From Phycisphaerales bacterium UBA2396 (GTDB lineage: Bacteria; Planctomycetota; Phycisphaerae; Phycisphaerales; UBA1924), in NCBI GenBank assembly GCA_002343325.1, contig DDSG01000006.1:1-12256 (forward strand): a stretch of DNA of 12,256 nt, in the 5' to 3' direction. Positions within the stretch are counted from its first letter, which is position 1. The number at the start of each line of letters is the position of its first letter. The position numbers and the translations under genes were made by a program. The notes beneath the pieces were generated by a model that saw only the letters and a program-made list of their open reading frames with translations, was not told where the DNA came from and made no database searches. This document shows positions 1 through 6,930 of the stretch, piece by piece.

Positions 1-222
1 GGCCGCGGAAGGCGTGACGGGTGGTGTCGGGCTCGCGTCGGGCGGTGGTGTCGGCTGGTTGGGGCGTGCGGCCTGTTCCTGAGCCTTGGCGCGAGCCGCC
101 TGGGCCTTGGACTGTTCCTGGGCGGCTTGGGCGGCTGCATTGCGCTGCGCGAATCGCGAGGTGCCGACCCATGCCAGCGCGGCGCAGGCGAGGAAGACGA
201 CGGCGAGCCAGAAGAACTTCAT
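1..222 (-). CDS. Small membrane-anchored Ala/Gln-rich protein, 3' end outside window
   Basis: The frame is open from an ATG at 222 to the window edge, 74 codons, so the C-terminal part is missing. A GGAGG Shine-Dalgarno site at 236-232 lies 9 bases before the ATG, which fixes the start. Residues 3-19 are a hydrophobic segment (FFWLAVVFLACAALAWV), an N-terminal anchor or signal peptide. It is followed by an Ala/Gln/Lys/Arg-rich stretch (about 25-50) and then a Pro/Thr-rich linker, typical of a spacer between a membrane anchor and an exported domain. The gene starts 19 bases after the ABC permease stop and is probably co-transcribed with the ATPase and permease. It could be an exported partner of that transporter. 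In proteobacteria and planctomycetes, exported DUF3299 proteins are, as I recall, often next to such permeases, but the visible part cannot show this. I do not recognise the family. Confidence 0.7.
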   Translation of the reverse strand, partial: MKFFWLAVVFLACAALAWVGTSRFAQRNAAAQAAQEQSKAQAARAKAQEQAARPNQPTPPPDASPTPPVTPSAA

Positions 223-241
223 GATCCACTTCCTCCGCGGT

Positions 242-1591
242 TCAGCCGAGGGGCTTGAGATTGTTCGCGACCGGGGTGCGATAGGCCATCACGGCGGGGA
301 GCAGGCCCGCGAGGGCGGCAAGCACGATCACGCCGACCATGGTGAGCAGGGTGAGATCGGGCGGGAGAACGGGATCGATGAAGAGCCCAAGCTGCCGCCG
401 CATGACAAGGGCGATCAGCGGGCCCGCTGCGAAGGCGAGCACGATCCCCACAACCGACCCGATGACGCCGATGATCGCGGCCTCGGTGAGCACGAGCGAG
501 AAGATGCGACCTTTGGAACATCCGAGCACGCGAAGAATGGCGACCTGCCGACGGCGGAGGTCCATCGAGCCGTACATCGCGAGCAGGATCGACACGGCCG
601 ACCCGGCCAGGACGACCGAGGCCATGGCGATCAGGATCTTGTCGACCGCGCCGACGATCGCGAAGAGGCGGTTGATCTCCTGCGAGGGCTGGGCGACGGT
701 GAGCGAGGTGTCCGAGCGGAGCGCGGTAAAGACGGTCGCCATCGCGGCCGAGGCGTCGCGCCCTTCGCGCGTCGGGGTGCGGAGGAGCACGCCCGTGATG
801 AGCCGATCGGCGTCGGTGAGGTCGGCCTCGCTGATTTCCGGGCCGTGGAGGCATTCGCCGTCGGGCCCGTGCTCGTGTCCTTCGTGCCCGTGGTCGTGCC
901 CGTGCTCGCGTTCGAGGCGGTCGAGAGCGTGGAGGAGCCAGGAGGAGGTGAGGTTGGTGAAGATGGCCCGGTCGTGAGCTGAGCCTGTGTCCTTGAGCAC
1001 GCCGACGACGGTGAACTCGAACTCGTCGTGGACGTGCCCGTTCATGCCCGAGCCGTGGGTGACGTTGAACTTGTCGCCGACGCGGAGGCCGGTGTCTCGT
1101 GCGGCGCGCGAGCCAAGCACAGCCTGGAAGTTCTCCTTGAACTTCTCGCCGGCGGCGAACTCGAAAGGCCGGCCGGCGACGGGCTCGAAGCGCGTGAAGA
1201 AAGCCTCGGTGGTGGCGACGACGGGGAGCCCCTGGAAGGAATCGCCGAGCTGGATGGGAACGGCGAAGCCGGGCTGAATGCCGGGGGGCATGGGGACTTC
1301 GGGGGCGTGGGCGTCGCGGATCTTCTCGAACTCGGCCCAACGGATGGGGTTTCGCGGGATCCCGGCGTAGTAGACGGAGTTGAGGAGGGATTGGAGGGGT
1401 GTGCCGTCGCGCCCCACGATCATGTGAACGTTGCCGCTCCCGCGTTCGAAGGCGGCGCGGCCGGCGTCCTTCATCATGAGCAGGGTGAGGAGCAGCGCGA
1501 CCGCGACCGAGACCGACAGCGCGGTCAAGAGGGTCGAGAAGCGTCGGGCCCGCATGCTCCGCGTGATGATCACAAAGTCGGTCATCGCCAT
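242..1591 (-). CDS. ABC transporter permease, MacB/LolC-FtsX type, with His-rich loop
   Basis: 449 aa with the layout of MacB/LolC/FtsX permeases: one N-terminal transmembrane helix (about 17-40), a large extracytoplasmic domain (about 41-305), then three C-terminal helices (about 312-340, 366-398 and 412-435) forming the FtsX domain. Such proteins do not pump small solutes through a channel. They pass ATPase movement to the periplasmic side to act on lipoproteins, exported molecules or partner proteins. The extracytoplasmic domain carries a metal-binding-looking stretch at 230-242 (HGHDHGHEGHEHG), then C247 and H249, which hints at zinc, copper or nickel. The ATG at 1591 has a GAGGA site 8 bases upstream; a second Met at residue 3 is possible. 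It lies 10 bases after the ATPase stop and ahead of a small membrane-anchored gene. The substrate is unknown. The family call is strong; the metal link is inference. Confidence 0.92.
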   Translation of the reverse strand: MAMTDFVIITRSMRARRFSTLLTALSVSVAVALLLTLLMMKDAGRAAFERGSGNVHMIVGRDGTPLQSLLNSVYYAGIPRNPIRWAEFEKIRDAHAPEVPMPPGIQPGFAVPIQLGDSFQGLPVVATTEAFFTRFEPVAGRPFEFAAGEKFKENFQAVLGSRAARDTGLRVGDKFNVTHGSGMNGHVHDEFEFTVVGVLKDTGSAHDRAIFTNLTSSWLLHALDRLEREHGHDHGHEGHEHGPDGECLHGPEISEADLTDADRLITGVLLRTPTREGRDASAAMATVFTALRSDTSLTVAQPSQEINRLFAIVGAVDKILIAMASVVLAGSAVSILLAMYGSMDLRRRQVAILRVLGCSKGRIFSLVLTEAAIIGVIGSVVGIVLAFAAGPLIALVMRRQLGLFIDPVLPPDLTLLTMVGVIVLAALAGLLPAVMAYRTPVANNLKPLG

Positions 1592-1601
1592 GGTCGTGTC
1601 C

Positions 1602-2279
1602 TCAGTGGTCAGCGAGCGAGGAGATGGATCGGCGGAGGGCGAAACGATCGGCCATCGCCGGGTCGTGACTGACGCAAAGCAGGGCGGCCCCGCGGGCCTT
1701 GCACGACTGCTGGATCAGCGTCATCGCGGCGGCCGCGTTCTCCGGATCGAGCGAGGCCGTGGGTTCGTCCGCAAGAACCAGGGCGGGGTTGGTGACCACG
1801 GCCCTGGCGACGGCGACACGCTGCTGCTGCCCGACGGACATCGCCTCCACCGGGCGGTTGATGTCGCTCAGGCCGAGTGATGCGAGCGCCTCGGCGGCGC
1901 GCGGGCGCTGGTCCTTGGGCGGCGTGCCCGCAAAGGCGAGCGAGGCCATCACGTTCTCCAGAGCGGTGAACCCCTGCAGCAGGTTAAAGGTCTGGAAGAT
2001 CATCCCGAGGCGCCGCCCGCGGAGCTTGTCGCGCGATGCTCCGGCGGCATCAAAGACCGATTCCCCCGCGACAAGGACCCGCCCGCGCGTGGGTTCGAGC
2101 AGACCCGCGATGAGTTGGAGCAGGGTGCTCTTGCCCGAGCCCGAGCCGCCGGTGAGGAGCATCTGCTCGCCCGCGGCGATGGTCAGGGAGCTCACGTTGA
2201 CCGTCCAGGCCTGGCCCGGCTGGTACGAGAACTTCAGGTCGGTGATCTCGAGGGCGGGAGGTGTGGAGGGCGTCGTCAC
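1602..2279 (-). CDS. ABC transporter ATP-binding protein, MacB/LolD family
   Basis: 225 aa, normal for a LolD/MacB-type ATPase subunit that pairs with the permease just downstream. Visible motifs are Walker A GGSGSGKS (44-51), Q-loop Q96 in IFQTFN, Walker B LVLADE (167-172) with catalytic E172, the D-loop SLD, and switch H205 in SHD. The signature is MSVGQQQR (147-154), where the family usually has LSGGQQ-R: Val replaces the first Gly. The start is taken as GTG at 2279. A longer frame from 2369 would run 73 bases into the recQ coding sequence, and its extra residues are not family-like. The GTG lies 18 bases after the recQ stop and 6 bases behind a TATTCT box, so this gene probably begins its own transcript covering the permease and the small gene after it. 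Confidence 0.93.
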   Translation of the reverse strand: MTTPSTPPALEITDLKFSYQPGQAWTVNVSSLTIAAGEQMLLTGGSGSGKSTLLQLIAGLLEPTRGRVLVAGESVFDAAGASRDKLRGRRLGMIFQTFNLLQGFTALENVMASLAFAGTPPKDQRPRAAEALASLGLSDINRPVEAMSVGQQQRVAVARAVVTNPALVLADEPTASLDPENAAAAMTLIQQSCKARGAALLCVSHDPAMADRFALRRSISSLADH

Positions 2280-2285
2280 GCCATG

Positions 2286-2291
2286 AGAATA
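2286..2291 (-). promoter_or_regulatory. -10-like TATTCT box in front of the ABC ATPase
   Basis: The minus strand reads CGTATTCTC, with TATTCT ending exactly 6 bases before the GTG start of the ATPase. A start site 7 bases after a -10 box would be the first base of the GTG, giving a leaderless mRNA. The same nine bases sit at the same distance from the hydrolase ATG at 5116. No clear -35 element is seen. The box lies between the recQ stop and the ATPase start. It is inferred from pattern only. Confidence 0.45.
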
Positions 2292-2296
2292 CGCTC

Positions 2297-4225
2297 TCAA
2301 CTGCGGGCACGGCGGCGCCGGACGGGGGCGTTCGTGTTGTGGTCGGTCGAGAGCCCGTGCTCGCGGCAATAGTCCGCGATGGCGGCGGCGAAGGGCTCGC
2401 CCAGGTCCGCCAGCTTGCGTTCGCCCACGCCTTTGATCTTGGCAAAGGTGTCGCGACGCGTCGGCCTGGAGGTGGCGAGTTCGGTGAGGACCGCGAGGGA
2501 GAAGATGAACTCGGGGGGGACGCCACGCTCGCTGGCCATGGCCCGGCGGAGCCTTCGGAGGGACTCAAGGAGCCCGGGATCCGCGCGTTCTGCTTGACGG
2601 TCGTCGGGGCTGGCGCCCTTCGCGAGAATCACTCTGGGGCGTCCAAGTCGGACATCTCGCTCGCCTTTGAGCACGGCGACGGCGTCCGCGGTACACCGGA
2701 TGGTGGGGTACTGGGCGCCCTCGCGTGCGACAAAGCCGTGATCGATCAGTTGATTGAGGTACGAGGCGATCTCTTCCTTGGGGAGCTTGGCGAGAATGCC
2801 AAACGTCGGCAACTGGTCGTGTCCCCAGTCGCGAATCGCCTTGTCGGCCGAGCCGCGCAGGATCTTGATGATGTGCACGGCGCCGAACGTGGCCAGTGTG
2901 CCGTCGTGACGGCGGGTCAGGGACGCTCGGGCGATCGCCGAGAGGATTTTGCGGGCGATCGTGGTGGAATCGGGGACGAGCTCGACTTCGCCCAGGCAGA
3001 CGTCGCAGGCGCCGCACCCGGCGTCTGAGGGGGGCTGGTACTGCTGCCCGAAGTACTCAGAGAGCAGCCGATGTCGGCACGAGCCGGACGCGCAGTACCG
3101 CTGCATGCGCTCGAGGTGGTCGCGCTGCTGGGTGGACCAGTTCTCGGAGGCGTCGTCGCTCGAACGCTCAAAGAGCATCGACCAGCGCGTGGCGTCGGAG
3201 GCGGAGTAGAGCAGGAGACACTCGGAGGGCATCCCGTCCCGGCCGGCCCGCCCGGTTTCCTGCTGGTAATGCTCGATGGACTGGGGCATGGCGGCGTGAA
3301 CGACGCAGCGGACGTCCGAGCGGTCGATGCCCATCCCGAAGGCCACGGTGGCGACCACCACGTCCAGACGCTCGTTCGCGAAATCCTCCTGGATCTCGTG
3401 CCGATCTTCGGTGGAGAGGCCGGCGTGGTATGGCTTGGCCTCGATCCCCATCCTGGTCAGTGCGGCGGCGAGAGACTCGGTGTCCTTGCGGGAGATGCAG
3501 TAGACGATCGAGGCCTGCCCGGCGTGACGCCGAATCGCCTCCGCGGTCTGCGCGACCAGATCGATCCGCGGGAGCACGCGGTAGGTGAGGTTGGGGCGGT
3601 CGAAGCAGCCCACAAGCACCGCGGGATCTCGCAGCCCGAGCTGCGCCACGATGTCCTCACGCACAGCGGGGGTCGCGGTCGCGGTGTACGCGTTGATCTG
3701 GATCCCGGGGAGCACCTCGTGCAGCTCGCGCAGGCGGCGGTACTCCGGGCGGAAATCGTGCCCCCACTGGCTGATGCAGTGGGCCTCGTCGATCGCGACG
3801 GTCGTGATGCGGGCCTTGACAAGCCGTGCGAGGAACGACGGCGTAAACAGGCGCTCCGGGGAGACGAACAGCAGCTTCAGCCGGCCCGCGGCGAGATCAT
3901 CCCAGATCTGTCGCGCGTCGTCGGCATCGACGGTGCTGTTCAGGGCGGCGGCCGGATAGCCCAGCAGCCGCAGCGAGTCGACCTGATCCTTCATGAGCGA
4001 GATCAGGGGGCTGACGACCAGCGTGGGAGACTTGCGGAGCAGCGGCGGAAGCTGGTAGCAGAGCGACTTGCCCCCGCCCGTGGGCATCACGACCAGCGAG
4101 TCCCGCCCTTCGAGCGTGACGGCGATCGCGTCGTGCTGGTTGGGCCGCAGCGAGCCGTACCCCCAGACACGACGCAGTTCGCGCAGCACGGCGTCCTGCA
4201 TGTCGGGCGAGATCCGGGAGGGCAT
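2297..4225 (-). CDS. recQ: ATP-dependent DNA helicase RecQ
   Basis: 642 aa; bacterial RecQ is about 600-610. RecQ is a 3'-to-5' superfamily 2 helicase that unwinds stalled forks and recombination intermediates in the cytoplasm. Domains in order: helicase lobe 1 with Walker A (TGGGKS, 49-54), DEAH box (146-149) followed by the RecQ aromatic-rich loop CISQWGHDFRPEY (150-162) and motif III TAT (181-183); lobe 2 with motif V GMGIDRSD and motif VI QQETGRAGRDG (321-331); zinc-binding subdomain with C383, C404, C407 and C410; a winged-helix RQC region (about 420-525); and an HRDC domain (about 550-625). All key residues are present. A basic tail ends in RRRRARS. The ATG at 4225 has no clear Shine-Dalgarno site; a TACAAC box lies 5 bases upstream, so it may also be leaderless. 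An ATG at residue 9 is an alternative. It sits 39 bases after the hydrolase gene. Confidence 0.97.
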   Translation of the reverse strand: MPSRISPDMQDAVLRELRRVWGYGSLRPNQHDAIAVTLEGRDSLVVMPTGGGKSLCYQLPPLLRKSPTLVVSPLISLMKDQVDSLRLLGYPAAALNSTVDADDARQIWDDLAAGRLKLLFVSPERLFTPSFLARLVKARITTVAIDEAHCISQWGHDFRPEYRRLRELHEVLPGIQINAYTATATPAVREDIVAQLGLRDPAVLVGCFDRPNLTYRVLPRIDLVAQTAEAIRRHAGQASIVYCISRKDTESLAAALTRMGIEAKPYHAGLSTEDRHEIQEDFANERLDVVVATVAFGMGIDRSDVRCVVHAAMPQSIEHYQQETGRAGRDGMPSECLLLYSASDATRWSMLFERSSDDASENWSTQQRDHLERMQRYCASGSCRHRLLSEYFGQQYQPPSDAGCGACDVCLGEVELVPDSTTIARKILSAIARASLTRRHDGTLATFGAVHIIKILRGSADKAIRDWGHDQLPTFGILAKLPKEEIASYLNQLIDHGFVAREGAQYPTIRCTADAVAVLKGERDVRLGRPRVILAKGASPDDRQAERADPGLLESLRRLRRAMASERGVPPEFIFSLAVLTELATSRPTRRDTFAKIKGVGERKLADLGEPFAAAIADYCREHGLSTDHNTNAPVRRRRARS

Positions 4226-4264
4226 GCGGAGTTGTAGGATGGGATCAACCTGCTGGCGGGTTGT

Positions 4265-5116
4265 TCATCGAGGAGCGAGGGCGCTCCGGAAGAACGCCGA
4301 CAGGCGCATCTGCTCCGGTGGATGGTCCAGAATGTCGTTGTGCCCGGCCGGCGAGCGGGCGACCTCGACATGGACGCCGGCCCGGCGGGCGGCGTCGGCG
4401 ATGCGGTTGGCGTGCCGCGGGCCGACGATCGTGTCCGACTCCCCGTGCATCAGGAGCAGCGGCTTGAGGCCCAGTCCCGCGACCGACTCGGCGGGCGCCA
4501 GACCCGAACCGATCAGCAATGGGCCCAGAATCGGGAAGTGGTCGTGCGCGATCGCGGGGAAGGATGAAAACGCGGCGACGAGCGCACACGCGCGGACTTC
4601 GGGGCGCTCCATCGCGAGCCGAGCGGCAAAGACCCCGCCGAGGCTGACGCCCAGCACGCCGATCCGGGAGTGGTCGATGTCGGGACGGGCCAGCAGCGCG
4701 TCGAGGGCGGCGTGGGTGTCGAGCATCAGGCGGTGCCTGGTGGGCCTGCCCGGTTGCGATCGTCCGTAGCCTCGGTAATCGAACAGGAAAACCGCGAACC
4801 CGTCGCGAACGAGAAACTCGGAGAAGGCAAGGTGATCGATCACCGACCCCGCGTTCCCGTGGCAGTGCAGGACGACAGGCAGCCGTTCGCCCGGCACGGC
4901 CGAGGGCGGGCGCAGGAGCCATCCGTGCAGCGACAGCCCGTCGGGGGTGGTGAAAAAGACGTCCTCGATGCCGTGCGGGGCGGTGCTGCTCTCGCGGGAA
5001 GGCAGATAGAAGAGCTGTTCGGGGCAGCCCGAGACCCGCAGGAGCGACAGGGCGACGACGAGCACCACGACCCGCGCGAGGGCACGCCGAAGGAGCGAGC
5101 TGGAGGGTCGGGCCAT
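4265..5116 (-). CDS. Alpha/beta hydrolase, probable lipoprotein (BEM46/ABHD13-like)
   Basis: 283 aa serine hydrolase of the alpha/beta fold, closest in appearance to the BEM46/ABHD13/YfhR group, whose substrates are poorly known. Visible catalytic parts are the oxyanion motif HGN (86-88), the nucleophile elbow GVSLGG with S158, the acid D228 in GESD, and H259 in AGHND. FDYRGYGRS (112-120) is also typical. The N-terminus has basic residues, a hydrophobic run (about 14-26) and VSGC with C31, which fits a lipoprotein signal, so the enzyme is probably anchored at a membrane facing out. The start at 5116 was chosen because a longer frame (from 5320) would extend over the promoter region and the opposite gene. 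TATTCT lies 6 bases upstream. The gene diverges from the GT87-like gene and precedes recQ. Confidence 0.9.
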   Translation of the reverse strand: MARPSSSLLRRALARVVVLVVALSLLRVSGCPEQLFYLPSRESSTAPHGIEDVFFTTPDGLSLHGWLLRPPSAVPGERLPVVLHCHGNAGSVIDHLAFSEFLVRDGFAVFLFDYRGYGRSQPGRPTRHRLMLDTHAALDALLARPDIDHSRIGVLGVSLGGVFAARLAMERPEVRACALVAAFSSFPAIAHDHFPILGPLLIGSGLAPAESVAGLGLKPLLLMHGESDTIVGPRHANRIADAARRAGVHVEVARSPAGHNDILDHPPEQMRLSAFFRSALAPR

Positions 5117-5122
5117 CCCGGG

Positions 5123-5128
5123 AGAATA
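5123..5128 (-). promoter_or_regulatory. -10-like TATTCT box in front of the hydrolase
   Basis: On the minus strand CGTATTCTC precedes the ATG at 5116, with 6 bases between the hexamer and the start codon. This is the same sequence and spacing as for the ABC ATPase. It would give a leaderless transcript. It lies in the 49-base divergent gap shared with the glycosyltransferase promoter. No convincing -35 hexamer is seen at 16-18 bases. Confidence 0.5.
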
Positions 5129-5153
5129 CGAAGCGAGGGGGAGTCGGATCGCC

Positions 5154-5159
5154 GATAAT
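5154..5159 (+). promoter_or_regulatory. -10-like GATAAT box in front of the GT87-like gene
   Basis: GATAAT (5 of 6 matches to TATAAT) ends 6 bases before the GTG at 5166, placing the expected start site on the first base of the GTG. There is no Shine-Dalgarno site in front of this GTG, which supports a leaderless start over a longer leader. The box is 25 bases from the oppositely oriented hydrolase box. Confidence 0.5.
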
Positions 5160-5165
5160 CCGGGC

Positions 5166-6482
5166 GTGAGGAACGGCCCGGGCGAATCCGCCCCCCCAAC
5201 ACGACGGAAGGTGCTCCGCACGATCGCGATGATCTGCTTCGCGGCGGCGCTCCTGTTCGCGTTCGTGCGCGGGCCCGTGCGGAGCATGGCCCCGGGGGGC
5301 AGCAGCGATTTCTCGCTCATCTGGCTTTCGACCCGCGCGTGGCTCGTCGGCGAAAGCCCCTATAGCGTGGAAGCAACAGATCGGGTCTGGGCGAAGCACT
5401 CGGGCGAGACCAAGCCCCCGGAGAACGAGCGGATCGCCGCGATTCTGGTCTATCCCCCGTCGACCTTCGCCGTGCTCGCGCCCTGGTGCTGGATGGACTG
5501 GCACCCCTCGAAGGTCATCTGGGCGGCGACGGGCTATCTGCTGCTGGTGGGCTCGGTCGTCGTGCTGCTCGGGTTGGCCGGGCTCTCGCCGAGGGGGCTG
5601 GCGTGGTGGTTCGCGGGTGCGGCGATGCTCGCGATGTTCCCCGGGCACACCGGGATCTCGGTCGGTCAGCCCGTCGCGCTCGTGATGTTCCTGATCGTCT
5701 GGGCGCAGGCGATGCGCGTGCTCGGGCGTTGGAACGCGTCAGGCGTCGCGCTCGGCCTCGCGTCGGCGATCAAGCCCCAGATCGGGCTTCTCTTCCTCGC
5801 GTACGAAGCGGGGCGGGGGCGCTGGCGGACGGTGATCGCCGGCGTGCTGACGCTCGCGGCCGCCGCGGCCGTGGGGGTGCTGGTCCTCCGCCTCTACGGC
5901 ATCGATTGGCTTCCCGCCTGGCGTGACAACATGCGGGCGTTCGTACTGACGGACAACGCCGACCCGAGCCTCGCTAACCCGCTGCGCTACCACCTCGTAA
6001 ACCTGCACGTGTGGCTCCACGCGTTTCTCGCCGACCCGACCATGGTGAACCGGATGGTCTGGGGCGTGACGGTGTCGCTCTGTCTGGGATTCCTGGCCTT
6101 TGACCGCTTCCGCGCCGAGAGCAGGTCCGAGATGGTGTCTCTGTCGATGGTGGCCTGCGTGTCTCTGATGCTCGTCTACCACCGTGGGTACGACGCCGTG
6201 GTGCTCCTGATCCCCGCCGCGATGTTTGCGGCCAAGTGGTCCCGCGGACGGTTCGGCTGGCGCGATCTGCTGGCGGCAGGGTGCCTCGCGGTCTACCTCG
6301 TGCCCGGCGCGACGACGATGGTCGAACTCGCCAAGCGGGGCACGATCCCCGCGTGGGTCGTGGAGGGATGGTGGTGGAACGGCGTGCTGATCCCCCACGC
6401 GGCGATCGCCGTGCTCGTGCTCTCGGTGCTGCTGGTGCTCGACAGGCGTGATGCCGCCCGGTCGGTATCAGCCTCCGCGTGA
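5166..6482 (+). CDS. Polytopic membrane glycosyltransferase, GT87 (DUF2029) type
   Basis: 438 aa with about 10 hydrophobic segments. Family landmarks are a DF motif after the first helix with WLSTRAWLVGESPY (53-66), YPPSTFAVLAP (96-106), GQPVALVM (167-174), and a conserved-looking IKPQ (202-205) at a helix start. These match GT87/DUF2029 proteins, which use polyprenyl-phosphate sugars to glycosylate envelope glycans or proteins on the outer face of the cytoplasmic membrane; D48 would be the likely catalytic acid. The sugar and acceptor cannot be told. The start is GTG at 5166, preceded by GATAAT at leaderless distance. An ATG at 5229 (residue 22) is an alternative that would shorten the cytoplasmic N-terminus and cut into the first helix. 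No sugar-nucleotide genes are nearby. The 3' end overlaps the thioesterase by 15 bases. Confidence 0.87.
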   Translation: MRNGPGESAPPTRRKVLRTIAMICFAAALLFAFVRGPVRSMAPGGSSDFSLIWLSTRAWLVGESPYSVEATDRVWAKHSGETKPPENERIAAILVYPPSTFAVLAPWCWMDWHPSKVIWAATGYLLLVGSVVVLLGLAGLSPRGLAWWFAGAAMLAMFPGHTGISVGQPVALVMFLIVWAQAMRVLGRWNASGVALGLASAIKPQIGLLFLAYEAGRGRWRTVIAGVLTLAAAAAVGVLVLRLYGIDWLPAWRDNMRAFVLTDNADPSLANPLRYHLVNLHVWLHAFLADPTMVNRMVWGVTVSLCLGFLAFDRFRAESRSEMVSLSMVACVSLMLVYHRGYDAVVLLIPAAMFAAKWSRGRFGWRDLLAAGCLAVYLVPGATTMVELAKRGTIPAWVVEGWWWNGVLIPHAAIAVLVLSVLLVLDRRDAARSVSASA

Positions 6483-6881
6483 CGCGTTGAGTCGCTCGAC
6501 CCAGTCCCGCGGGAGGCTGGCTTTGGCGGCCTTGGCGTAGTCGTACGCGACGATGACGCCCGAACCGATCGCCACCACCTCGCCGCGAGACTCGCTGAAC
6601 AGTTCGTGCCCGAGCGTGAAGCGGTCGGTCTCGACGGACTCTACTCGCGACGAGATGCGCAGCGTGTCGGGATAGACAACCGGCCTGCGGAATCGGCACT
6701 GCGCGGATTGCAGAATGACACCGATCGAGCCGACGTGGTTGAGGCGATCGATCCCCACAGCGAGCAGGAACGCCACGCGGGCCGACTCCATGTAGCGGAA
6801 ATAGACCGCGTTGTTGACGTGCCCCAGAGCGTCCATGTCGCCCCAGGCAACCGGTTGGAGGAAGGGTTCGGGAGTCGTCAT
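6468..6881 (-). CDS. Acyl-CoA thioesterase, hotdog fold (4HBT/YbgC-like)
   Basis: 137 aa, the usual length of single-domain 4HBT/YbgC hotdog thioesterases, which hydrolyse acyl-CoA or acyl-ACP thioesters in the cytoplasm. The diagnostic motif WGDMDALGHVNNAVYFRYME (13-32) holds D17, which corresponds to the catalytic Asp of 4-hydroxybenzoyl-CoA thioesterase, and the HVNN turn ahead of the central helix. The ATG at 6881 has AGAGGA 5 bases upstream. The gene lies 93 bases after the aconitase stop in the same direction, with a strong palindrome and tandem repeat in between, so read-through from acnA is possible but may be dampened. The real substrate is unknown. The 3' end overlaps the opposite glycosyltransferase gene by 15 bases. 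Confidence 0.93.
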   Translation of the reverse strand: MTTPEPFLQPVAWGDMDALGHVNNAVYFRYMESARVAFLLAVGIDRLNHVGSIGVILQSAQCRFRRPVVYPDTLRISSRVESVETDRFTLGHELFSESRGEVVAIGSGVIVAYDYAKAAKASLPRDWVERLNASRGG

Positions 6882-6890
6882 CGGATCCTC

Positions 6891-6930
6891 TTGAAATGAA
6901 GCCCACGGGTTGAAATGAAGCCCACGGGTT
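6891..6930. repeat. 19-base direct repeat, two copies (duplicated palindrome arm)
   Basis: The unit TTGAAATGAAGCCCACGGG occurs at 6891-6909 and again at 6910-6928 without a mismatch. Identity continues for two more bases before diverging at the palindrome centre. The second unit provides the left arm of the palindrome at 6917-6946, so the arm of this element has been duplicated in tandem. On the minus-strand mRNA the left stem could therefore pair with either of two right arms, the second ending 3 bases before the AAGAGG ribosome site of the thioesterase gene. Confidence 0.95.

Noticed and set aside
86..1672. Plus-strand open frames opposite the permease and ATPase
   Set aside because: Charged, repetitive compositions typical of shadows. 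The minus-strand genes have clear membrane and ATPase motifs and ribosome sites.
2280..2369. Longer N-terminus for the ABC ATPase
   Set aside because: The extra 30 residues overlap the recQ coding sequence and are Arg/Pro-rich. The GTG at 2279 gives a normal-length protein with a promoter-like box at a fitting distance.
3071..4237. 388-codon plus-strand frame opposite recQ
   Set aside because: The opposite strand encodes all helicase motifs; this frame has none.
4246..4263. Small hairpin (CAACC...GGTTG) between the hydrolase and recQ
   Set aside because: Only five pairs with no T-run; too weak to call a terminator.
5117..5320. Longer N-terminus for the alpha/beta hydrolase
   Set aside because: It would cover the divergent promoter region and 155 bases of the opposite gene, and would bury the lipoprotein signal.
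4245..5648. 467-codon minus-strand frame overlapping the hydrolase and the glycosyltransferase
   Set aside because: It is Arg/Pro-rich and covers parts of two genes in other frames, both of which have good family motifs.
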